This document shows, in pieces, positions 1 through 4,671 of a stretch of 7,462 nt of DNA. A program made the translations under genes and the position numbers. Position 1 is the first letter of the stretch, and every line of letters starts with the position of its first letter. Source of the DNA: an uncultured Taibaiella sp. (lineage in GTDB: Bacteria; Bacteroidota; Bacteroidia; Chitinophagales; Chitinophagaceae); assembly GCA_946886975.1 (NCBI GenBank), contig CAMPJV010000125.1, forward strand, positions 1 through 7,462, written 5' to 3'. The notes beneath the pieces were generated by a model. That model was not told the origin of the DNA. It did no database searches and was given only the letters and a program-made list of their open reading frames with translations.

Positions 1-465
1 GTGCAGGTAGGTGTGAATCACCTGGCAGTGAGTGTAGACCACCTGGAGTGCGTAGGGGACGAAGAGATAGCAGCACTGAAAGGGAGCAACACCATCCCCA
101 CCCTGCTGCCGGGCGCGGCCTTTTTCCTGGGCATGCACTACCAGCCGGCCCGTAAGCTAATAGACGCAGGGCTACCGATATGCCTGGCCAGCGACTATAA
201 CCCGGGCTCCTGCCCGTCGGGCAATATCCCGCTCCTGCTCACCATTGCCTGTACGCAGCTAAAGATGACCCCTGAGGAAGCTATCCACGCAGTGACCCTG
301 AATGGAGCGGCCGCCCTGGAACTGAGCCTTACGCTCGGATCGATAGCCGTGGGGAAAAGGGCGAACCTCATAGTGACCAAACAGATCCCTTCCCTTGCCT
401 ACATCCCCTATGACTATGGCAACAACCCCGTGGAAAAAATGGTCATAAACGGAGTGTTTTTATAA
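1..465 (+). CDS. hutI: Imidazolonepropionase, C-terminal part (5' truncated by window edge)
   Basis: This is the end of the metal-dependent hydrolase that opens the ring of 4-imidazolone-5-propionate to N-formimino-L-glutamate, the third step of cytosolic histidine degradation. The frame is open from base 1, so the GTG there is not taken as the start. About 154 residues are visible of a family length near 410, so roughly 250 N-terminal residues, including the first His-X-His metal ligands, lie outside the window. Visible family marks are SVDHLE (residues 11-16, with the conserved His14), LLPGAAFFLG (35-44), the SDYNPGS segment (64-70) whose Asp65 corresponds to the metal-binding aspartate, KMTPEEAIHAVTLNGA (88-103) and IPYDYGNNPV near the end. 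The stop is TAA at 463-465. No other hut gene is visible. The efp gene follows after 114 bp and is functionally unrelated, so hutI probably ends its own transcription unit. The family assignment is secure. Confidence 0.94.
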   Translation: MQVGVNHLAVSVDHLECVGDEEIAALKGSNTIPTLLPGAAFFLGMHYQPARKLIDAGLPICLASDYNPGSCPSGNIPLLLTIACTQLKMTPEEAIHAVTLNGAAALELSLTLGSIAVGKRANLIVTKQIPSLAYIPYDYGNNPVEKMVINGVFL

Positions 466-481
466 GATTTGGAGGCAAAAC

Positions 482-506
482 GCATGAAAACCACACGGTT
501 TTGTGC
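482..506 (+). other. Weak hairpin downstream of hutI
   Basis: AAAACC at 487-492 pairs with GGTTTT at 497-502 around an ACAC loop. GCA at 482-484 can add three pairs with TGC at 504-506 across a small internal loop. No T-run follows directly; only a looser T-rich stretch appears at about 527-543. It may mark the 3' end of the hutI transcript, but it is not a canonical intrinsic terminator. Confidence 0.3.
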
Positions 507-550
507 ATAAATAGCCCAAAAGCGCCTCTTTTCTTTCTCGTTTGAATGAT

Positions 551-558
551 TACTTTTG
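551..558 (+). promoter_or_regulatory. Candidate Bacteroidota -7 promoter element for efp-accB-accC
   Basis: TACTTTTG matches the Bacteroidota -7 consensus TAnnTTTG exactly. It lies 21 bp before the efp ATG, which would give a leader of roughly 15 nt. The matching -33 TTTG is not evident at the expected distance; that area is T-rich (CTCTTTTC near 526-533). One 8-bp match can arise by chance, so this is only a candidate. Confidence 0.4.
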
Positions 559-579
559 CTGTCCGTACAAAAACATTAT

Positions 580-1149
580 ATGGCTTCAACAGCAGACATC
601 AAAAATGGTATGATCATCAAATTAGATGATGGTGGTTTATATACTATAGTAGAATTCGGCCAGAATAAAACAGCCCGTGCAGCAGCCAAGGTATGGGCTA
701 AGCTAAAAGGCGTGGACAACACACGCTCCATAGAAAAGACATGGAACTCCGGGGACTCTATTCATCCGGTTCGCGTAGAGCGTCGCCCTTACCAGTTCCT
801 GTATAAGGACGAAGCGGGCTTCAACTTTATGGACACTGCTACCTTTGAGCAGCTATCTATAGAAGAGTCGAAGATCGAGCATCCAGAGCTATACAAAGAC
901 GGGCAGGACTGCTTTATATTGGTAAACACTGAAACTGAACTCCCGATGACCGTGGAGCTGCCGCCGAACGTAGTGCTGCGTGTCACTTATACAGAGCCGG
1001 GCCTGAAGGGCGACACGGCGACAAGGACACTGAAGCCGGCTACGGTGGAAACGGGCGCGACTGTAAACGTTCCCCTGTTTGTGGACACAGATGAGCTCAT
1101 AAAGATAGACAGCAAGACCGGCGCCTATATAGAGCGCGTAAAAGGATAA
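580..1149 (+). CDS. efp: Elongation factor P
   Basis: EF-P binds between the P and E sites of the ribosome and speeds peptide bond formation at consecutive prolines. I chose the ATG at 580 because the protein then begins MASTADIKNGM, as expected for the family, and is 189 residues long (usual length 185-190). The frame continues upstream to a TTG at 556, but those eight residues are not family-like and overlap the candidate -7 element. Three beta-barrel domains are recognisable: an N-terminal KOW-like domain (about 1-65), a central OB domain (about 66-128) and a C-terminal OB domain (about 129-189). The last carries the signature YTEPGLKGDTATRTLKPATVETGA. The loop that in E. coli reads KPGKG around the modified Lys34 here reads KTARA (30-34). 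Ungapped alignment back from EKTW places Arg33 at the tip. It is followed after 33 bp by accB, so the two are probably cotranscribed. Confidence 0.97.
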   Translation: MASTADIKNGMIIKLDDGGLYTIVEFGQNKTARAAAKVWAKLKGVDNTRSIEKTWNSGDSIHPVRVERRPYQFLYKDEAGFNFMDTATFEQLSIEESKIEHPELYKDGQDCFILVNTETELPMTVELPPNVVLRVTYTEPGLKGDTATRTLKPATVETGATVNVPLFVDTDELIKIDSKTGAYIERVKG

Positions 1150-1182
1150 TTCATCCATTCATTTAACCAATAAGCATTCTCC

Positions 1183-1686
1183 ATGGAGTTCAAGCAAATT
1201 CAGGAACTGATAAAAGCTATTAATAAGTCTAACATCAGTGAATTGACGGTAGAAGAAGGTGAGTTCAAAATTACCATAAAACAGGCCCAGGTCAGCGAAA
1301 CACAATTCGTAGCGGTACAGTCGCCAATGCATATGCCTCAAATGATGCAGCATCATCAGCCGCCGCAGCAAATGATCTCATCTCCGCAACAAGGCGGAGG
1401 CCAGGCGCAACAACCAGCTGCTCCCGCAGCGGGAGCGAACGACAAAACATTTACAGTGAAATCTCCAATGATAGGCACGTTTTACCGTAGCTCCGCACCG
1501 GATAAGCCATCCTTTGTGAATGTGGGCGACGAGATAAAACCAGGGCAGGTGCTGTGTATTATAGAAGCCATGAAGCTCTTTAATGAAATAGAAAGCGAAG
1601 TGAGCGGCAGAATAGTAAAAGTCCTTATAGACGATGCGTCTCCTGTGGAGTATGACCAGCCTTTATTCCTGGTAGAACCAGTTTAA
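1183..1686 (+). CDS. accB: Biotin carboxyl carrier protein of acetyl-CoA carboxylase
   Basis: AccB carries the covalently bound biotin that shuttles carboxylate from biotin carboxylase (AccC) to the carboxyltransferase, committing acetyl-CoA to malonyl-CoA and fatty acid synthesis in the cytosol. The protein has 167 residues, normal for the family. An N-terminal helical segment, [20 protein letters not shown], and a short beta region (residues 1-40) match the AccB assembly domain. A flexible linker rich in Gln, Pro, Met, His and Ala follows (about 43-86). The biotinyl domain runs from about 89 to 167, with [10 protein letters not shown] (94-103) and the biotinylation motif [10 protein letters not shown], in which Lys131 is the attachment site. 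The ATG at 1183 is the only sensible start. The downstream accC gene is 102 bp away and the gap contains a terminator-like hairpin. The identification is secure. Confidence 0.97.
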   Translation: MEFKQIQELIKAINKSNISELTVEEGEFKITIKQAQVSETQFVAVQSPMHMPQMMQHHQPPQQMISSPQQGGGQAQQPAAPAAGANDKTFTVKSPMIGTFYRSSAPDKPSFVNVGDEIKPGQVLCIIEAMKLFNEIESEVSGRIVKVLIDDASPVEYDQPLFLVEPV

Positions 1687-1704
1687 AATAACTAAATGAA
1701 TGCA

Positions 1705-1755
1705 GCAAAATGTAGAGTTGTAGCAATGCTTCAATACATTTTGCTTTTCTGTTTT
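1705..1755 (+). terminator. Terminator- or attenuator-like hairpin between accB and accC
   Basis: GCAAAATGTA at 1705-1714 is a perfect inverted copy of TACATTTTGC at 1735-1744. Inside it, TTG/CAA and AGC/GCT add six more pairs around an AAT loop, with a GAG bulge and one T-T mismatch. A T-rich tract, TTTTCTGTTTT (1745-1755), follows directly. This is the form of an intrinsic terminator, though the outer stem is AT-rich. Within an acc operon it may act as partial termination, setting the accB to accC ratio, or as a processing or stability element. The structure is seen; the function is inferred. Confidence 0.6.
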
Positions 1756-1788
1756 ACACTGTTCATTACAGAACCTTAATTCGATACT

Positions 1789-3126
1789 GTGTTTAAAAAA
1801 ATACTGATTGCCAACAGAGGCGAGATTGCGCTAAGGATCATCCGCACCTGCCGTGAGATGGGCATTAAGACGGTGGCTGTCTACTCCACTGCCGACAAGG
1901 ACAGCCTTCATGTGCGTTTTGCAGACGAAGCTGTGTGCATTGGTAAGGCTCAGAGCAGCGAGTCTTACCTGAACATTCCACATATTATGGCGGCTGCAGA
2001 GATCACCAATGCAGATGCTATCCATCCTGGCTATGGATTTCTGGCTGAGAATGCGAGCTTCTCGGAGATATGTGCCCAATATAACATCAAGTTCATTGGT
2101 CCGACACCTGACATGATCAGGAGGATGGGCGATAAGATGACCGCAAAGGAAACGATGATCGCGGCGGGGGTGCCCTGTATACCGGGCTCGAAGGCTTTGC
2201 TGGAGAGCGTGGAGGAAACCATGGCGCTGGCGAAAGAAATGGGTTATCCCGTGATCCTGAAAGCTACTGCAGGAGGTGGAGGAAAGGGTATGCGCGTGGT
2301 GTGGGAAGAAGGCGAGATAGAAAGAGCCTTTACGACTGCCAAGCAGGAAGCTGCGGCTTCCTTTAAGAATGATGGTATTTATATGGAGAAGTTCGTGGAG
2401 GAGCCACGACATATAGAGATACAGATAGCGGGTGACCAGTTTGGAACTGCCTGTCATTTGAGTGAGCGTGACTGTTCTATCCAGCGCAGGCATCAGAAAC
2501 TGGTGGAAGAATCTCCTTCGCCATTTATGACACCAGACCTTCGTCAGCGTATGGGAGAAGCGGCCATCAGGGCTGCGGCCGCCATTAACTACGAAAGTGT
2601 GGGCACTGTGGAGTTCCTGGTGGATAAGCATAGGAACTTTTACTTTATGGAAATGAACACCCGTATCCAGGTGGAGCACGGGGTGACTGAAGAAGTGATC
2701 AACTATGACCTGATAAAGGAGCAGATAAAGATAGCGGCGGGAGTGCCAATCAGCGGGCGGAACTATGAGCCTGAGATGCACGCCATTGAGTGCCGGATCA
2801 ACGCTGAGGATCCTTATAATGACTTCAGGCCGAGTCCGGGGACCATTACGGTGCTACACACGCCTGGGGGACATGGAGTGCGGGTGGACTCTCATATCTA
2901 TGCCGGCTATACAATACCACCCTTTTATGACTCTATGATCGCGAAGATCATTGCAGTGGCGCAATCGCGCGAGGAGGCGATCTGCACCATGGAAAGGGCG
3001 CTGAGCGAGTATGTGATTGAGGGGATCAAAACGACAATACCTTTCCACCAGCAGCTTATGCGCAATGAGGATTTCCGCAAGGGGAACTTCACGACTAAGT
3101 TTATAGAGAGCTTTAAGCTTGTATAA
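1789..3126 (+). CDS. accC: Biotin carboxylase subunit of acetyl-CoA carboxylase
   Basis: AccC uses ATP and bicarbonate to carboxylate biotin on AccB. The product is 445 residues (E. coli AccC has 449). The start is GTG at 1789, giving the family N-terminus [20 protein letters not shown]; no better upstream start exists. Domains in order are the N-terminal biotin carboxylase fold (1-115), the ATP-grasp domain (about 116-320) and the C-terminal domain (about 330-440). Visible active-site residues by E. coli correspondence are Lys116, Lys158, the glycine-rich loop AGGGGKGM (161-168), His208, Lys237 in RRHQKLVEE, Glu275, Glu288 and Asn290 in MEMN, Arg292, Glu296 and Arg336 (E. coli Arg338). One oddity is that the segment normally read as VEHPVTE is VEHGVTE here (Gly298). 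All catalytic residues are intact, so it should be active. A strong terminator begins 14 bp after the stop. Confidence 0.98.
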   Translation: MFKKILIANRGEIALRIIRTCREMGIKTVAVYSTADKDSLHVRFADEAVCIGKAQSSESYLNIPHIMAAAEITNADAIHPGYGFLAENASFSEICAQYNIKFIGPTPDMIRRMGDKMTAKETMIAAGVPCIPGSKALLESVEETMALAKEMGYPVILKATAGGGGKGMRVVWEEGEIERAFTTAKQEAAASFKNDGIYMEKFVEEPRHIEIQIAGDQFGTACHLSERDCSIQRRHQKLVEESPSPFMTPDLRQRMGEAAIRAAAAINYESVGTVEFLVDKHRNFYFMEMNTRIQVEHGVTEEVINYDLIKEQIKIAAGVPISGRNYEPEMHAIECRINAEDPYNDFRPSPGTITVLHTPGGHGVRVDSHIYAGYTIPPFYDSMIAKIIAVAQSREEAICTMERALSEYVIEGIKTTIPFHQQLMRNEDFRKGNFTTKFIESFKLV

Positions 3127-3140
3127 TTTATCCTACGAAT

Positions 3141-3180
3141 AGAGGCCCCGGTACGGTTTGAACTGTATCGGGGCTTTTTG
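3141..3180 (+). terminator. Intrinsic terminator after accC
   Basis: A 13-bp stem is formed by 3145-3157 (GCCCCGGTACGGT) and 3162-3174 (ACTGTATCGGGGC) with two G-T wobbles and a TTGA loop. Five T residues follow (3175-3179). The preceding AGAG could pair partly with the T-run. It closes the efp-accB-accC unit. The opposite strand has no T-run after the stem, so it does not look bidirectional. Confidence 0.9.
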
Positions 3181-3200
3181 CTTTGGTGTTTTCTACCCTA

Positions 3201-3244
3201 CCTTATAGAGACCTTATAGAGACCTTTTAGAGACATTATAGAGA
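3201..3244. repeat. Four tandem copies of an 11-bp repeat
   Basis: Units at 3201-3211 and 3212-3222 are identical (CCTTATAGAGA). The units at 3223-3233 (CCTTTTAGAGA) and 3234-3244 (CATTATAGAGA) differ by one base each. The period is exactly 11 bp, close to one DNA helical turn. The array lies between the accC terminator and the end of the convergent minus-strand gene. A nine-base match to the unit core (TTATAGAGA) also occurs at 3101-3109 inside the end of accC. No function is recognised. Confidence 0.9.
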
Positions 3245-3311
3245 CGGAACTTCGTTGGTACTCCACCAGAGCTCCGGTCTATAGATGCTCAATCGTGCTG
3301 TCGGATTCGCG

Positions 3312-4004
3312 CTAAAAGGATACAAAATACCAGCCGACAGAAATGATGAATCCCCAGTTCTTGTAGGTCTCTGTTTTGGTTTGGAACGGGACCTCATGCA
3401 TGATATCATTTAGGCCTTTACTAAACTGGCCCTGGATAAATGCGTTATGTGGCAAAAGGTAAGATGCGGAGAACTGCAGTCCGTAGTCTATTTTCTCAAA
3501 GCCAACAGCTTCGGGCGTCTGTTTATTATCGAAGGTCAGATCTTTTTTCCAGGTGACAGTTGGGCCATTCATATCGGTAACAATGATCTTTCCTTTGCCA
3601 CTCAGTGCGTAACTATAGTACCCCCCTGCTCCGACCCGTAAGTGTTGCCCGAAACGAAGAAGCATACTAATGGGTAATTCCACGTAATTAATGCCAGCCG
3701 ACCAACGAAAGCTGCTTTCTGGCGTCCCAGAGCCATTGTTGAAATAGAGAACGTCCCTAAAGCCTTTCATGGTAATAGATGGTGCGAATTGCACGGAGAG
3801 TCGTTTAAGTAAGGAGTATTCAGCAATCAGTCCGAGTTTGCCACCTACCTTATACTTTCCGTTTTCCTCCATGCGTTTATCGTATTCTATAGCTGTATGA
3901 GTAGTATTGAAAAGGGTAAGGCCTCCTTCAGCGCCTAGCCTGAACTGACCAAATGCCGAGGTGAATAATAAAGACGTAAAGACAAAGAGAATGGCTTTTT
4001 TCAT
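3312..4004 (-). CDS. Outer-membrane beta-barrel protein, PorT-like family, function unknown
   Basis: The 230-residue product has a clear signal peptide: MKKAILFVFT followed by a hydrophobic stretch, with likely cleavage after SAFG (residue 19). The frame is open 28 codons further upstream to 4088, but that extension is not signal-like, so the ATG at 4004-4002 is chosen. The mature part alternates polar and hydrophobic or aromatic residues with turn-rich spacers, as in small barrels. Segments such as YVELPISMLLRFG (108-120), VGAGGYYSYAL (124-134) and YGLQFSASYLL (174-184) resemble the Bacteroidota outer-membrane barrel family (PF13568 type). The C-terminus GWYFVSF ends in Phe, as is common for barrel proteins recognised by the BAM machinery. 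It converges on accC and is divergent from the large T9SS protein gene, from which a 667-bp gap separates it. A specific ligand or partner cannot be inferred. The family call is by pattern, without a search. Confidence 0.86.
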   Translation of the reverse strand: MKKAILFVFTSLLFTSAFGQFRLGAEGGLTLFNTTHTAIEYDKRMEENGKYKVGGKLGLIAEYSLLKRLSVQFAPSITMKGFRDVLYFNNGSGTPESSFRWSAGINYVELPISMLLRFGQHLRVGAGGYYSYALSGKGKIIVTDMNGPTVTWKKDLTFDNKQTPEAVGFEKIDYGLQFSASYLLPHNAFIQGQFSKGLNDIMHEVPFQTKTETYKNWGFIISVGWYFVSF

Positions 4005-4021
4005 ACTGATAGTATACAGAG

Positions 4022-4108
4022 TTAAAAAGGTTGTATGTTCAAAACTCCAGATAGACTGGACAGGCGCGACGGACCTCTTTATAGACACAGAGTAAATTAA
4101 AAAGGTTG
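4022..4108. repeat. Direct repeat pair upstream of the barrel gene
   Basis: TTAAAAAGGTTG occurs at 4022-4033 and again at 4097-4108, 75 bp apart. Each copy is preceded by ACAGAGT (4017 and 4087, the second with a few extra bases before the shared block) and followed closely by TA. Both lie within about 105 bp upstream of the minus-strand ATG. They may be duplicated operator sites or a leftover of a short local duplication. Confidence 0.6.
4046..4060. promoter_or_regulatory. Small perfect inverted repeat upstream of the barrel gene
   Basis: TCCAG and CTGGA flank a 5-bp spacer, centred about 49 bp upstream of the minus-strand start codon and between the two copies of the 12-bp direct repeat. 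The size suits a weak dimeric operator, but five-base arms are common by chance. Confidence 0.25.
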
Positions 4109-4410
4109 GTAGTTTCCCAATCTACAAAGACCGAGCTTGCAATCTGGCTTTTTTGAAAATTCCAAATACCGTTCAACTGTCAGATAGGCTGACAGATGGC
4201 ATCGGATATTTGTGAGTAGGAGCGGAGGTGTTGCTATTTGCTGTAAATCTTTGAGGTATGCGAGAGAAAATGATATGCATCATTGGTTATCGGCCAGGCG
4301 GGATCACTACCATAATTACCTGAGGATTAGAATCATACAAAAGAGATGAATCATTATTAAATACAAGAGCTTATTTGTTTCGAAGGGCAATCTTCCGTAC
4401 CTTGTATTAA

Positions 4411-4520
4411 TTACCCCAGCGCCTTTACTCCCGTAAACTAGCGCTCGAGATGATCTTCTATTGAATTGACATCAAAGCAGTTAACAATAAGGCTCCTGGG
4501 GTAAGCATTGCTTGCGAGCC
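4411..4520 (+). other. Overlapping stem-loops with two exclusive folds (possible structured RNA)
   Basis: Hairpin 1: AGCGC (4418-4422) pairs with GCGCT (4441-4445), and inside it TTTAC (4424-4428) pairs with GTAAA (4433-4437) around a TCCC loop. Hairpin 2: GGCTC (4491-4495) pairs with GAGCC (4516-4520), and inside it GTAAGC (4501-4506) pairs with GCTTGC (4510-4515) with one wobble, an ATT loop and a CTGGG bulge. Alternative fold: TTACCCCAG (4411-4419) is an exact complement of CTGGGGTAA (4496-4504), extended by GCCTT with AAGGC. This long helix uses bases from both local hairpins, so the two folds exclude each other. No known RNA family is recognised. The strand is a guess, based on the plus-strand gene that follows 150 bp later. 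Confidence 0.4.
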
Positions 4521-4671
4521 GAGCTTTCTTGTTGATGAACTAAGTATGATGACGACCGATTGTTACCCTTATCCGCATGTGGCTACACACTGACCGAACA
4601 CTGAGCTTATTATTGTTTCTCTATTTATCCTTAACCAACGCGCCCTATAAAGGGGCTTAAAAGCAAAACTT

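Larger units (their letters stand above)
4005..4671. other. Long divergent intergenic region without a convincing gene
   Basis: These 667 bp separate the divergent starts of the barrel gene (minus) and the T9SS protein gene (plus). No ORF of believable length or composition is present; stops occur in all frames. It looks more AT-rich than the flanking coding DNA. The half near the barrel gene holds the 12-bp direct repeat and the TCCAG/CTGGA inverted repeat. The other half holds the stem-loops at 4411-4520 and a short GCCCT/GGGGC hairpin at 4642-4656, sixteen bases before the start of the large gene. I found no full Bacteroidota promoter (TTTG with TAnnTTTG at the right spacing) for either gene. 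No tRNA, known riboswitch, SRP, RNase P or tmRNA signature was recognised. Confidence 0.7.

Noticed and set aside
484..510. Tiny ORF MKTTRFCA between hutI and efp
   Set aside because: Eight codons overlapping a weak hairpin, with no ribosome-binding signal and upstream of the candidate efp promoter. It is most likely chance.
556..579. Longer efp reading from a TTG start at 556
   Set aside because: The eight extra residues do not match the EF-P N-terminus, and the ATG at 580 gives the family-typical length and start.
1831..2781. 316-codon ORF on the minus strand inside accC
   Set aside because: It is antisense to a fully conserved accC. The translation is rich in His, Arg, Ser and Leu with no domain pattern, as expected for a shadow frame.
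3265..3278. Imperfect palindrome around GAGCTC after the tandem repeats
   Set aside because: It is short, with mismatched flanks and no T-run. It is not convincing as a terminator for the minus-strand gene or as an operator.
4005..4088. N-terminal extension of the barrel protein to an upstream start at 4088
   Set aside because: The extra 28 residues precede a perfect signal peptide start (MKKAILFVF) and lack signal or barrel character.
4258..4323. 21-codon ORF in the divergent intergenic region
   Set aside because: It is too short and not recognised. The GAGG just before it is too close to the ATG to act as a normal ribosome-binding site.
4611..4618. TATTGTTT as a -7 promoter element for the large gene
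   Set aside because: It matches TAnnTTTG only partly and has no TTG at the proper upstream distance.
4642..4656. GCCCT/GGGGC hairpin just upstream of the large gene
   Set aside because: It has only five pairs including a wobble, so it is too weak to call as a separate regulatory feature. It is noted within the intergenic entry.
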